Source: JAVJSD01 sp040219575 (lineage in GTDB: Bacteria; Planctomycetota; Planctomycetia; Pirellulales; Pirellulaceae). Taken from it: a stretch of 64,000 bases of DNA. The position numbers were made by a program, and so were the translations under genes. Position 1 is the stretch's first letter; the number at the start of each line of letters is the position of its first letter. Positions 8,184-17,199 of this stretch are shown here, in pieces. Location: positions 66,140 to 130,139 of the forward strand of contig JAVJSD010000089.1 of the NCBI GenBank assembly GCA_040219575.1, given 5' to 3'. Below the pieces are notes generated by a model. It was not told the origin of the DNA. It was given only the letters and a program-made list of their open reading frames with translations, and ran no database searches.

Positions 8184-9491
8184 ATGGCGATTCACAAGAC
8201 TTGCGACGGATTGAAGCGGCGCGATTTCCTGAAGGTCGGCGTGCTCGGCGGCGCCGGGCTGACGTTGGCCAACTATCTCAATCTGGCCCAGGCGGGGCAG
8301 GTGAGCAGCAACGCCAAGGCGAAGGCCGCCATCTTCATCAACCTGCCGGGCGGTCCGTCGCACATGGACACGTTCGACCTCAAGCCGAACGCTGCGTCGG
8401 AATACCGCGGCACGTTCAACCCCATCAAGACGAACGCCGACGGCGTCGAGATCAGCGAGCACCTGCCCAAGCTGGCCAAGTGCGCCGACAAGTTCGCCAT
8501 CCTCCGCGGTGTGAGCCACACGCTGGCCGCCCACCAACTCGGCCAGGAGTACGTCAACACCGGCAATCGCCCGCTCCCCTCGCTGCAATACCCGGGCTAC
8601 GGCGCCGTGGTCAGCAAGGAACTGCCCGGCCCTTCCGATCTGCCCTCGTTCGTGGCCATTCCCAACACGAACCAGCGACCGGGCTACCTGGGTGTGAAGT
8701 ACGCCCCGCTGAACACCGGCGGCACGCCCCGCGCCGGCCAGCCGTTCAGCGTCCGCGGCATTTCGCTCGGCGGCGGGCTGACGATCAGCGACGTCGAGAA
8801 GCGCCAAAACCTGTTGGCCGACCTGGACCGCACGTTCAAGGGTTTCGAGGAGAAGAGCCAACTGGTCGAGGGTCTCGATCGCTTCAGCCAGCAAGCGCAC
8901 GAGATCATCACCTCGAAGCGCTCCCGCGACGCCTTCGACATCAGCAAAGAGTCGCCGGCCTTCGCCGAACCGTTCGGCGACGACAACTTCGGCGTCAGCT
9001 GCCTGTTGGCGGCGCGGCTGGTCGAATCGGGAGTCCGTTTCGTGACCGTCTCGCTGGGCGGTTGGGACACCCATCAGGACAACTTCACCCGGTTGAAGGA
9101 GCGCCAGTTGCCGCCGCTGGACACCGGCCTGTCGGCGCTGCTCAATGGACTGGAGCAAAAGGGCCTGCTGGAGTCGACCGCCATTTTCGTGACGGGCGAA
9201 TTCGGCCGTACGCCGAAGATCAACACCCGCAGCGCTGAAGGCGGCCGCGATCACTACCCGCGCTGCATGTTCATGCTGCAGGCGGGCGGCGGCGTTCGCG
9301 GCGGTCAGGTGATCGGCGAAAGCGACGACAACGCCACCGGGCCGCGTCACGAAGGCATCTCGCCCGACGACGTGGCGGCCAGCTTCTTCCACAATCTGGG
9401 CATCGACCCCAGCAAGGAATACCACACCAACACCGGTCGGCCGATCATGGTCGTCCGCGACGGCAAGGTGATTCCACAGTTGTTTGCCTAG
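8184..9491 (+). CDS. DUF1501 domain-containing Tat-exported protein
   Basis: A 435-residue protein with AAAGGA 10-15 bases before the ATG. The N-terminus carries a twin-arginine signal (LKRRDFLKVGVLGGAGLTLA), so it is exported folded. The body shows DUF1501 features related to the alkaline phosphatase/sulfatase fold: IFINLPGGPSHMDTFDLKP, SVSLGGWDTHQDNF-like sequence, GEFGRTPKIN and GGRDHYPRCMFMLQAGGGVR. The His, Asp and Thr positions in WDTHQDN and GRDHYP match metal-binding positions in this superfamily. It normally pairs with DUF1549/1553 genes, as here, suggesting a joint periplasmic function. The actual reaction is unknown. Confidence 0.93.
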   Translation: MAIHKTCDGLKRRDFLKVGVLGGAGLTLANYLNLAQAGQVSSNAKAKAAIFINLPGGPSHMDTFDLKPNAASEYRGTFNPIKTNADGVEISEHLPKLAKCADKFAILRGVSHTLAAHQLGQEYVNTGNRPLPSLQYPGYGAVVSKELPGPSDLPSFVAIPNTNQRPGYLGVKYAPLNTGGTPRAGQPFSVRGISLGGGLTISDVEKRQNLLADLDRTFKGFEEKSQLVEGLDRFSQQAHEIITSKRSRDAFDISKESPAFAEPFGDDNFGVSCLLAARLVESGVRFVTVSLGGWDTHQDNFTRLKERQLPPLDTGLSALLNGLEQKGLLESTAIFVTGEFGRTPKINTRSAEGGRDHYPRCMFMLQAGGGVRGGQVIGESDDNATGPRHEGISPDDVAASFFHNLGIDPSKEYHTNTGRPIMVVRDGKVIPQLFA

Positions 9492-9509
9492 AACCTTGAA
9501 ACTCGGCCT

Positions 9510-9551
9510 GGCGGCCGCGTCTCGCGCGACGCGGCCGCCGGGTGATTTTTT
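9510..9551 (+). terminator. intrinsic terminator after DUF1501
   Basis: A perfect 12-bp stem (9510-9521 with 9528-9539, arm GGCGGCCGCGTC) has a 6-base loop and is followed by TTTTTT at 9546-9551. It ends the sigma/DUF1549/DUF1501 transcription unit. Confidence 0.85.
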
Positions 9552-9742
9552 GCGTGCGGCCGCTGGTGGTCGCCAAGTCTTTTCGGAGTTGCTTGCGGAC
9601 AGGTCGCGCGCCTGCCGCGAGTGTGTGCAATCGCAACGTGCAGGATGCGTGATCGCGAAACTTCCGCTTTCGCGGTGACGCCGCATCGAAGGACCGAAAC
9701 GGCGCCGCCATTTAACCCCACAGTCGTTCGGAGATGCGTGTT

Positions 9743-10294
9743 ATGAAGACGATTCTGAAGTCCTTTGTGTTGGTGGCTCTCGCCCTGGTTGTCGCTGCGC
9801 CGCTGTCGGCCGCCGATGAAAAGAAGGCCGACGCCAAGAAGCCCGCCGCCAAGAAGCCGGCGGAAGGCAAGCGTGACGGCGGCGGACAGGTGGTCAACGC
9901 CGTTCTGAAGAAGTTCGCCGCGGCCGAACTGAGCGACGATCAAGTCGCGAAAATCAAGGAAATCGCCAAGGAATACGCCCCCAAACTGGCCGCCGTGCGC
10001 CAGAAGCAGGGGCTTTCCAAGGACCAGCAGGCCGCCATGAAGGCCGCCCGCGAAAAGGCCCAGGCTGACGGCCTGAAGGGAAAAGCGGCCGCCGAGGCGG
10101 TTGCAAAGGCCGTCGAATTGAGCGACGATCAAAAGGCGGCGCGTGCCGAGATTCAGGAACTGACCGCCGCCTTCAACAAAGCGGCCCTGGCCGTGTTGTC
10201 CGCCGAGCAGCAAGCGAAGGTCGCTCCCAAGCGCGGCGCCAACAAGGACGGTGCGAAGAAGCCGGCCAAGAAGAAGGCCGCCGCTGACAAGTAG
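9743..10294 (+). CDS. secreted Lys/Ala-rich helical protein
   Basis: A 183-residue protein with a clear signal peptide (FVLVALALVVAAPLSAA). It is followed by a Lys/Ala-rich stretch (KKADAKKPAAKKPAEGKRDG), a helical central domain and another Lys-rich tail. Within the central domain, the motifs AELSDDQVAKIKEIAKEYAP and VELSDDQKAARAEIQEL resemble the internal repeats of Spy/CpxP-like or heavy-metal-resistance periplasmic proteins, but no decisive motif is present. The ATG at 9743 was chosen over 9734 because GGAG at 9730-9733 is better spaced for it. It is flanked by terminators on both sides, so it is probably monocistronic. Such proteins are frequent in planctomycetes; the role is unknown. 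Confidence 0.8.
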   Translation: MKTILKSFVLVALALVVAAPLSAADEKKADAKKPAAKKPAEGKRDGGGQVVNAVLKKFAAAELSDDQVAKIKEIAKEYAPKLAAVRQKQGLSKDQQAAMKAAREKAQADGLKGKAAAEAVAKAVELSDDQKAARAEIQELTAAFNKAALAVLSAEQQAKVAPKRGANKDGAKKPAKKKAAADK

Positions 10295-10378
10295 ATCCTG
10301 CTCGATAAACTGATGCCGACCGGATTCCGGCGGCAAGTGATACACGCCCTCGGGCGAAAGGATGCACCTTTCCCCCCG

Positions 10379-10420
10379 CGCGGGTCGAGGAACTTCGGTT
10401 CTTCGGCCCGCGTTTTTTTG
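10379..10420 (+). terminator. intrinsic terminator with TTCG loop
   Basis: A 15-bp stem (CGCGGGTCGAGGAAC paired with GTTCTTCGGCCCGCG, two G-U pairs) is closed by a TTCG tetraloop at 10394-10397 and followed by seven T (10413-10419). It lies 84 bases after the Lys/Ala-rich gene. Confidence 0.9.
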
Positions 10421-10521
10421 TTGCTCCTGCGGCTTCGAAACCAAGGTTCGCTTTCCGCCGCAGCATTCTCTTTAAGATACGCACCGCTTGGCAGTTCCCG
10501 TCTCGGGGCTTGCATTCCATT

Positions 10522-10541
10522 GTTACACAATTTAATGTAAC
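10522..10541. promoter_or_regulatory. dyad, putative ArsR operator
   Basis: The inverted repeat GTTACA-N8-TGTAAC lies in an AT-rich patch and ends 3 bases before the ArsR start codon at 10545. ArsR-type repressors usually bind such dyads over their own promoter. The assignment is inferred from position. Confidence 0.5.
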
Positions 10542-10544
10542 TGT

Positions 10545-10904
10545 ATGAATAAACAGCTGCCGATGTTTTCCTCGCCTCCCCCTCAACCCGCCATCGAACA
10601 GCGCCCGCTGATCGATTCGGTCCAGGCCGAGGCCCTGATGCGGCTGTTCAAAGTCTTCGCCAACGATACGCGTTTGCGCCTGCTGCATGCGCTCGTCCGC
10701 CAGGGCGAACTGTGCGTGACGGATCTCGCGGAAGCGGTGCAACTGAAGCCCCAGGCCGTTTCCAATCAGTTGCAGCGGCTCGTCGATCGCGGCATTCTCG
10801 GCGCGCGGCGCGAAGGCAGTCACGTCTATTACCGCGTGATCGATCCCTGCGTTCCGATACTTCTGGAACGCGGAATGTGCTTGATTGAATGTTGCCCCGA
10901 CTGA
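10545..10904 (+). CDS. ArsR-family transcriptional regulator
   Basis: A 119-residue winged-helix protein. The ArsR core is plain: LFKVFANDTRLRLLHALVRQ, then GELCVTDLAEAV, the recognition helix QLKPQAVSNQLQRLVDRGIL, and the wing GARREGSHVYYRVID. It carries Cys in ELCV and near the C-terminus (DPCVPILLERGMCLIECC). The ELCVTDL position corresponds to the ELCVCDL metal site of ArsR/SmtB sensors, but the second Cys of that site is Thr. Thus the classical alpha-3 site is incomplete, and the C-terminal Cys cluster could substitute. A dyad abuts the start codon, suggesting autoregulation. No metal-resistance gene adjoins it, so the inducer is unclear. Confidence 0.9.
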   Translation: MNKQLPMFSSPPPQPAIEQRPLIDSVQAEALMRLFKVFANDTRLRLLHALVRQGELCVTDLAEAVQLKPQAVSNQLQRLVDRGILGARREGSHVYYRVIDPCVPILLERGMCLIECCPD

Positions 10905-11031
10905 CGGCCAAGACGAATCCCGCCGTCCCCACCGGATTTGAAACGCCTCCAGACGGCATGGACGCGTCCTGACGCCAACCGCCGATCGCGACAAGACTCC
11001 CCTCCCTCCGCCTCAGTCCGCGAGACTTCTC

Positions 11032-13023
11032 ATGAGCCCCCGTTCCTCGCTAATGCGATTGCTCGCCGTGCTCTGCGTCGCCGCCTCTCCTTCGTCTTGG
11101 GCCGCCGCGAACGATTCCGACCACCCGCCGCTCGCGATCGCTCCCTTCGACGCAGAGCAGGCGCAGCGGATTCAACAGCAATGGGCCGCCGAAGTCGGTC
11201 AGCCGTTGGTGCGGAACAACTCGCTCGACATGCAAATGGTGCTGTTGCCGCCCGGGGAATTCACCATGGGCCGCACAGAAGAAGAGTTCGACCGTCTGAT
11301 GCGCGTGATCGAAAGCGATCCCGAAATGAAACAGCACCGCGGCGGCATGCTGACGTGGTCGATGCTGATGATGCCTGCCCATCGGGTGCGGCTCAGGCGG
11401 CCGTTTCGCATGTCGGCCACGGAGGTGACGGTCGGGCAATTCCGCCAGTTCGTCGAGGCCTCCGGCTACAAGACGGAAGCCGAGCAGGGATTAAATCACG
11501 GAGCGCCCTATCAGGGCGGTCGCCCGCTCTCAACGTGGCGCAAGCCGATGGCCTGGCGGCGTCCTCCGCTGGTGCAACACGACGACGAGCCCGTGCTGCA
11601 CCTGTGCTACAACGACTGCGTCGCCTTCTGCGAGTGGCTCAGCGAACAGGAGGGCCGCCCCTACGCCCTTCCGACCGAGGCGGAGTGGGAATACGCCTGC
11701 CGCGCCGGCACGACCACGCCCTGGCACTTCGGCGATTACGACGAGGTCGAGCGCGTGGCCCACGAGTACGCCTGGTGGTCCGACGGCGCGCAACAACCGC
11801 ATCAACTTCCGCGTCGCGTCGCCCAAGGCAAGCCGAACGCCTTCGGCCTGTACGACATGCACGGCAACGTCTGGGAGTATGTCGCCGATTGGTGGCACCG
11901 GTTGTCTTACAAGGAGTCGCCGCTCAACGATCCGACCGGTCCCGCCCAGCAGAGTGAAAAGCACGACCAACGCCGCATCATTCGCGGCAGTTCGTTTGAT
12001 TGGGGACGCTGGGGTGGAGACTCGGCCTATCGCATGCGGATCACGCAGCGGTCGAACCAACATCCGCACATGGGATTTCGGGTCGTGATGCGGTTGCCGG
12101 AAGCTCCCGCCGCGCCGCCCGCGGTCGATCCCGATCAACCACGTCGCAGCGAGAAGCGCGATCCCGGCGCCGAATCCAAACAGGTGCAAGCCGCGCTGGC
12201 GAGCGACGTGGTGCAAAAAGAGCATCCCCGCGAACTGTCGATCGACGTGGGCGACGGCGTGGCGATGGAGTTCGTTTTGATTCCCGCCGGTTCGTTCCTG
12301 ATGGGTTCCGAATCAGGGGCCACAGACGAACTGCCGCTGCATCGCGTGGTGATCAGCAAGCCGTTCTACCTAGCCAGGCATGAACTCACGCAATCGCAGT
12401 GGGAGGCGCTGATGGGCCGCGACAAGCGGCTGGACGACCTCCGCAGCGGCGACAACGACATGGCCGGCCCCGACAAGGCCATGAACGGTCTGAGCTGGGT
12501 CGCCTGCCAATCGTTGATCGACAAATTGCAGGAGCAGGCGCCCGGCGGCACGTTCTCTCTGCCGACCGAAGCCCAGTGGGAATACGCCTGCCGCGCCGGC
12601 AGCACCACCAAGTATCACTTCGGCGACGACGCATCGAAGCTGGGCGACTACGCCTGGTACGCCGGCAACATGAACTGGCCGGGCCAGCCTGGTTTCAACG
12701 GCCGGACGTTTTACCACGACGTCGGCCGCAAGCAGCCCAACGCCTGGGGTCTCTACGACATGCACGGCGGCGTGTGGGAATGGTGCGCCGATCGCTACGA
12801 CGCCGACTACTACTTCACCGCGCCTCTCAAAGACCCGCAGGGACCCGAGTCCGGCCGGTTCCGCGTGCTTCGCGGCGGCTCGTGGTTTCGCGACGCCCGC
12901 TACGCCCGCAGCGCCTATCGCCGCTTCTTCCACGGGGAAGGGGACGGCGACGGCGTGACCGCCTACATCCTCGACTTCGGCTGCCGCCTGGCGATCAACC
13001 TCGATGCGGCGGCTACGGAGTAA
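11032..13023 (+). CDS. tandem SUMF1 (FGE-sulfatase-like) domain protein
   Basis: A 663-residue secreted protein (signal peptide LLAVLCVAASPSSWAAA) with two formylglycine-generating-enzyme-like domains. The first covers about residues 60-360 and the second 405-660. Each carries the family landmarks: PTEAEWEYACRAG and PTEAQWEYACRAG, GLYDMHGNVWEY and GLYDMHGGVWEW, and RIIRGSSFDWG and RVLRGGSWFRDAR. The active-site Cys pair of true FGE, expected just before the GFR motif, is absent in both domains (MRITQRSNQHPHMGFRV; YRRFFHGEGDGD). A sulfatase-activating role is therefore unlikely and a binding or structural role more probable. Related tandem proteins are abundant in planctomycetes. Confidence 0.9.
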   Translation: MSPRSSLMRLLAVLCVAASPSSWAAANDSDHPPLAIAPFDAEQAQRIQQQWAAEVGQPLVRNNSLDMQMVLLPPGEFTMGRTEEEFDRLMRVIESDPEMKQHRGGMLTWSMLMMPAHRVRLRRPFRMSATEVTVGQFRQFVEASGYKTEAEQGLNHGAPYQGGRPLSTWRKPMAWRRPPLVQHDDEPVLHLCYNDCVAFCEWLSEQEGRPYALPTEAEWEYACRAGTTTPWHFGDYDEVERVAHEYAWWSDGAQQPHQLPRRVAQGKPNAFGLYDMHGNVWEYVADWWHRLSYKESPLNDPTGPAQQSEKHDQRRIIRGSSFDWGRWGGDSAYRMRITQRSNQHPHMGFRVVMRLPEAPAAPPAVDPDQPRRSEKRDPGAESKQVQAALASDVVQKEHPRELSIDVGDGVAMEFVLIPAGSFLMGSESGATDELPLHRVVISKPFYLARHELTQSQWEALMGRDKRLDDLRSGDNDMAGPDKAMNGLSWVACQSLIDKLQEQAPGGTFSLPTEAQWEYACRAGSTTKYHFGDDASKLGDYAWYAGNMNWPGQPGFNGRTFYHDVGRKQPNAWGLYDMHGGVWEWCADRYDADYYFTAPLKDPQGPESGRFRVLRGGSWFRDARYARSAYRRFFHGEGDGDGVTAYILDFGCRLAINLDAAATE

Positions 13024-13110
13024 TACCTCTGCCCGTGCGGCTGCATCATCGCCGTCGCCGGTCCATTCACACGACGTTTCGCCAACCCCACAACCTGGAG
13101 AACTGACTCG

Positions 13111-13668
13111 ATGCGCACCACAATTCTTGGCGCGATGGCCTTGCTTCTGACCTGCACGCCGATGATTTCCGCGGAAGAGGCCGACGACCGACTCGACGTG
13201 GGAGACTATATTCCCAGCTACGCTTCGACCAAGTGCGGCGGCGTCGACGACGGCGTGGCGGTCGGCAAGACCACCTGCTACACCTGCCGGTCCGGCCCCG
13301 AGCCGATCTTTTACATATTCGCCGCCCGGCGCAACGCGGCGCTCGCGAAACTGACCAAGGAGATCGATGCGCTGGTTCTCGCCAAGCAGAAGAAAAACGC
13401 CGCCGCCGTCATCAACTTCCTCGGCGACCCTGAAGACGAGACGCTCCGCAAGGAAGTCGTGCAGTTCGGCGATAAGAACGCCTTGAAGAACGTCGCGCTC
13501 ACCATCACCGCCGACGGTTCGAAGTTCGACCTCGGCGGCAAGGATGAAGTCACCGTGATTCTGTTCGAGAAAGGCGTCGTCCGCCTCCGCAACTCCGCCA
13601 CGGCCGGCCGCCTCGACGACGATACGGTAGAGTCAATCATTCGCCGCTCCAAAGCCTTGCTGAACTAA
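13111..13668 (+). CDS. secreted protein with probable thioredoxin-like fold
   Basis: A 185-residue protein with a signal peptide (AMALLLTCTPMISA). After DVGDYIPSY it has KTTCYTCRSGPEPIFYIFAA. This is a C-X2-C followed by a hydrophobic strand, the arrangement of the first strand and redox motif of thioredoxin-like domains. Downstream, AAVINFLGDPEDETL and DEVTVILFEKGVVRL look like the next core strands. The cis-Pro that typifies active thioredoxins is not obvious. It could be a periplasmic thiol oxidoreductase or a redox-inactive relative. It starts 88 bases after the SUMF1 gene and may be co-transcribed. Confidence 0.78.
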   Translation: MRTTILGAMALLLTCTPMISAEEADDRLDVGDYIPSYASTKCGGVDDGVAVGKTTCYTCRSGPEPIFYIFAARRNAALAKLTKEIDALVLAKQKKNAAAVINFLGDPEDETLRKEVVQFGDKNALKNVALTITADGSKFDLGGKDEVTVILFEKGVVRLRNSATAGRLDDDTVESIIRRSKALLN

Positions 13669-13855
13669 GAACAGTAGGCCGCGTTGCGACGGACGTCCTC
13701 GTCCATCACGCGAAGAGAACGTACCGAAAACGACAGACGACGGCGGCCATCCCCAGGCGGCCATCAAGTCGGAGTGGGCTCCCGCATTGTGCGATCGGGT
13801 TACAATGGACGGTTTCGTCGCCCTCGTTTCCCGGTATGCGCAGGAGCCCACTCCG

Positions 13856-16396
13856 ATGAAGTCCCGCCGTTCGCTGTTCGTATTCTCCGAAATGAAGCGA
13901 CGTTCATCGCGGTGGCTGCTCATCGTCTTGCTGCCTTGTTGGATGATCGCCTTCACGTCCTCGCTGCTCTACGCCCAGCGCGGCGTCTACAAGGCGACGA
14001 TCACGCCGCACTGGATCGACGAGGCGCACTTCTGGTATCGCAACGACCTGCCCGATCGCCGCCAAGAGTACGTGTTGGTCGACGCGCAACACGGCGTTCG
14101 AAAACCGGCCTTCGACCACCGTGGCCTGGCCGAAACGCTCACCAACGCTGGCGTGAAGAACGCCCGGGCTGATCGCCTGCAACTCGAAGAGTTGGAGTTC
14201 GACCTCCCGGGCGAATCGATCGCGTTCCGCGCAGCGGGCCGACGATGGCGGTGCGGTCTCGAAACTTACAACCTGCGACAACTCGACGACTCCGCCCATA
14301 CCGACGACGCGCCCGCCAAGGACCCGGAACCCGAATCGCTGAAGCCCATGGGGGCTCCGCGTCGTAGCGCCCGCAACGGGGTGGAAACCGAAATCGTCTT
14401 TGTGAATCCCACCCCGCAGCGTGTGGAGCTGTTCTGGCTCGACGGCGCTGGGCGTCGCCGCAGTTACGGCAAGCTCGACGCCCATTCCAAGCGGCGGCAG
14501 CACACCTACGCGGGGCACGTGTGGGAAGTGGTTGATGATGACGGGGCGACCCGAGCGGTGTTCGAGGCGGTCGACGATTCACGCACCGCCGTCATTCCGG
14601 CTCGACCTGTCGCGCCGCAGCGGATCCCGCGAGAACGCGCCCCCGATCGCCGTGGAGTGTCGCCCGATGGCAAGTGGCGAGCCTTGGTCCGCGACCAGAA
14701 TGTCTTTTTACAGGCGCTCGACAAGGAGGCGGACGGCGAGAAGGAAGTGCAACTCAGCCATGACGGCGGCGAGTCGCATTTCTACGACCGGCTGGAGTGG
14801 TCGCCCGACGGCCGGACGCTGGTCGCTTTTCGCGTCGAGCCGGGCGAGCAGAAGCAGGTGCACCTCCTAGAATCGTCGCCCGACGGCGGCGGCCGAGCCA
14901 AATTGCATTCCCGTGCGTATCCCCTGCCCGGCGACAAGTTCGCCGCCTACGAGTTGAATCTGTTTCGCATCGAGGACCGCGAGCAGATCAAGCCGCAGGT
15001 CGAGCGAATCGACTTCGGCCGCCCGCGGTTGCGTTGGCGCGACGACGGTCGCCGCTTCACGTACGAAAAGACCGATCGCGGCCACCAGCGTTTCCGCGTG
15101 ATTGAAATCGACACGCAAGACGGCGCCGCCCGCAACATTCTCGATGAACAGACCGAGACGTTCATCTTCACCTACGCCAGCGCCTTCGGTCCCCTAGTGC
15201 GCTATATCGACAAGACGGAAGAGTTGATCTACGCCTCGGAGCGCGACGGCTGGCGGCATCTGTACCTGGTCGACGTCGAGCGAGGAGAAATCACCCGTCA
15301 GATCACGCGCGGCGCGTGGGTGGTCCGCGGCATCGACCGCATCGACGAAGACAAGCGACAAATCTGGTTTCGCGCCAGCGGCCGGCATGCCGATCAGGAT
15401 CCTTACTTCATGCACCACTACCGCATCGACTTCGACGGCCGAAATCTCGTGGCGCTAACCGCGGCAAATGGTGATCATGAGGTTCAGTTCTCGCCCGACA
15501 GGCGTTTCCTGATCGACACCTACTCGCGCGTCGACATGCCGCCCGTACATGAACTGCGCCGCGTCTCCGACGGCGTACTGCTCTGCGAACTCGAGCGTGC
15601 CGACATCGGTGAGCTCCAAGCAAGCGGCTGGATTCCCCCGGAAGTGTTCTCCGCCAAAGGACGCGACGGCGAGACCGACATTTGGGGCATCGTCTGCCGC
15701 CCGCGCGATTTCGATCCCGACAAGAAGTATCCCGTCATCGAGGCGATCTACGCCGGTCCGCACAACTCGCATGTGCCGAAGTCATTCAGCGCCAGTCGGC
15801 TTTTCTCGTCGCTCACCGATCTGGGGTTCGTGGTGGCGAAGATCGACGGCATGGGGACCGCCAACCGCTCGAAGGCTTTCCACGACGTCTGCTGGCACAA
15901 CTTGCAAGACGCCGGCTTTCCCGACCGCATCCTCTGGCACAAGGCGTTCGCGGCGAAGCATCCCTGGTACGACATCACCCGCGTCGGCATCTACGGCGGA
16001 TCGGCCGGCGGACAGAACTCGACCGGCGCCTTGCTGTTCCATGGCGACTTCTACGACGTGGCCGTCTCCAGTTGCGGCTGCCACGATAACCGCCTCGACA
16101 AGGCCTCCTGGAATGAACAATGGATGGGCTATCCCGTCGGGCCGCACTACGCGCAGTGCTCGAACATCGAAAACGCCCATCGACTCCGCGGCAAATTAAT
16201 GTTGATCGTCGGCGAGATGGATACGAACGTGCCGCCCGAATCGACGCTCCGTCTGGCTGACGCGCTGATCAAAGCGGACAAGGATTTCGATCTGGTCTAC
16301 CTTCCCGGCGTGGGACACGGCGACGGCGGCCGCTATGGTGAACGCCGCCGCCAGGACTTCTTCCGCCGCCACCTCCTCGGCAAAGTGCAACCGTAG
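13856..16396 (+). CDS. S9 family (prolyl oligopeptidase / DPP-IV-like) peptidase
   Basis: An 846-residue serine peptidase. The start at 13856 gives MKSRRSLF and then a membrane-spanning signal (WLLIVLLPCWMIAFTSSLLY). The middle part is a DPP-IV-like beta-propeller (RGVSPDGKWRALVRDQNVFL; EWSPDGRTLVAFRVEPGEQK). The C-terminal alpha/beta-hydrolase domain contains the triad Ser716 in GGSAGG, Asp789 in GEMDTN and His821 in GVGHGDG. It is probably secreted or anchored outside the cytoplasm and cleaves short peptides, as in the S9B group. It is monocistronic by spacing. Confidence 0.92.
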   Translation: MKSRRSLFVFSEMKRRSSRWLLIVLLPCWMIAFTSSLLYAQRGVYKATITPHWIDEAHFWYRNDLPDRRQEYVLVDAQHGVRKPAFDHRGLAETLTNAGVKNARADRLQLEELEFDLPGESIAFRAAGRRWRCGLETYNLRQLDDSAHTDDAPAKDPEPESLKPMGAPRRSARNGVETEIVFVNPTPQRVELFWLDGAGRRRSYGKLDAHSKRRQHTYAGHVWEVVDDDGATRAVFEAVDDSRTAVIPARPVAPQRIPRERAPDRRGVSPDGKWRALVRDQNVFLQALDKEADGEKEVQLSHDGGESHFYDRLEWSPDGRTLVAFRVEPGEQKQVHLLESSPDGGGRAKLHSRAYPLPGDKFAAYELNLFRIEDREQIKPQVERIDFGRPRLRWRDDGRRFTYEKTDRGHQRFRVIEIDTQDGAARNILDEQTETFIFTYASAFGPLVRYIDKTEELIYASERDGWRHLYLVDVERGEITRQITRGAWVVRGIDRIDEDKRQIWFRASGRHADQDPYFMHHYRIDFDGRNLVALTAANGDHEVQFSPDRRFLIDTYSRVDMPPVHELRRVSDGVLLCELERADIGELQASGWIPPEVFSAKGRDGETDIWGIVCRPRDFDPDKKYPVIEAIYAGPHNSHVPKSFSASRLFSSLTDLGFVVAKIDGMGTANRSKAFHDVCWHNLQDAGFPDRILWHKAFAAKHPWYDITRVGIYGGSAGGQNSTGALLFHGDFYDVAVSSCGCHDNRLDKASWNEQWMGYPVGPHYAQCSNIENAHRLRGKLMLIVGEMDTNVPPESTLRLADALIKADKDFDLVYLPGVGHGDGGRYGERRRQDFFRRHLLGKVQP

Positions 16397-16524
16397 GCTG
16401 GTACTGGGCTCGGCTTGTTCCCGCCTACAGCAGCCGCACGGCGTTGGAACTGGTACAATGCCGCGCCGATCGCGGGAAGGTACGCCCGCCGCATCGGGAG
16501 CTTCCGCCTGATACGAGGAGCGGC

Positions 16525-17178
16525 ATGGAAATCAAACTCAACGGGAATCCGGACTTCGGGGAAGCCGAGGTGCACCTCGCGTCGGGAGAGTCAATTCTGG
16601 CGGAAGCCGGCGCGATGTCGCGGATGAGCGACGGCATCGATCTGACGACCAAGCTGCTGGGCGGTTTCACGCAGTCGCTGCTGCGCAAGTTCCTCACCCA
16701 GGAAAGCCTCGTCATGGGGCGCTACACGGCGCAGCAGCCGGGCTACGTGGCGCTCGCCCCTCGCTATCCCGGCACGGTTCTCCAGCAGCAGGTTTCGGGG
16801 CAGGGACTCATCCTGACCGGCGGCGCGCTGCTGGCGTGCTCCGAGAACCTGCAGATTAAACCGCGCTTCGGCGGGGTGCGACAGATCTTCTCGGGCGAAG
16901 GCGCCTTCATCATGCAGTGCACGGGCGACGGATCCCTTGTGCTGGCGGCGTACGGCGCCGTCGTGGAGAAGCAGGTCGACCGGCCGTTCACCGTCGACAC
17001 CGGACACCTCGTCGCCTGGGAGCCGTCGCTGGAGTATCGAATCAAGGGAGCGGGTGGGATCAAGCAGACGCTCCTGTCCGGCGAAGGGCTGACGATGGAG
17101 TTCTCCGGGTCGGGGCGAATCTGGCTGCAGTCGCGAAACCTCGGCGGATTCACGCACTGGCTCAGGAAGTACTGCTGA
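16525..17178 (+). CDS. AIM24 family protein, copy 1 of 3
   Basis: A 217-residue protein starting at the ATG at 16525, with GAGGAG about 10 bases upstream. Family features are the N-terminal VHLASGESILAEAGAMSRMS, the glycine-rich turn TGGALLACSENLQIKP and the C-terminal GRIWLQSRNLGGF, as in TIGR00266/AIM24 proteins. The fold is an all-beta trilobed barrel; biochemical function is unknown in bacteria (the mitochondrial relative AIM24 affects inner-membrane organisation). No signal peptide was seen. It is the first of three adjacent paralogues separated by 21 and 9 bases, clearly one operon. Confidence 0.92.
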   Translation: MEIKLNGNPDFGEAEVHLASGESILAEAGAMSRMSDGIDLTTKLLGGFTQSLLRKFLTQESLVMGRYTAQQPGYVALAPRYPGTVLQQQVSGQGLILTGGALLACSENLQIKPRFGGVRQIFSGEGAFIMQCTGDGSLVLAAYGAVVEKQVDRPFTVDTGHLVAWEPSLEYRIKGAGGIKQTLLSGEGLTMEFSGSGRIWLQSRNLGGFTHWLRKYC

Positions 17179-17199
17179 CTCGCGGGAGCGCGCAACACG

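Noticed and set aside
5232..9686. Two ~690-residue minus-strand open frames (5232-7304 and 7596-9686)
   Set aside because: Antisense to the DUF1549 and DUF1501 genes, with no recognisable domain or ribosome-binding site.
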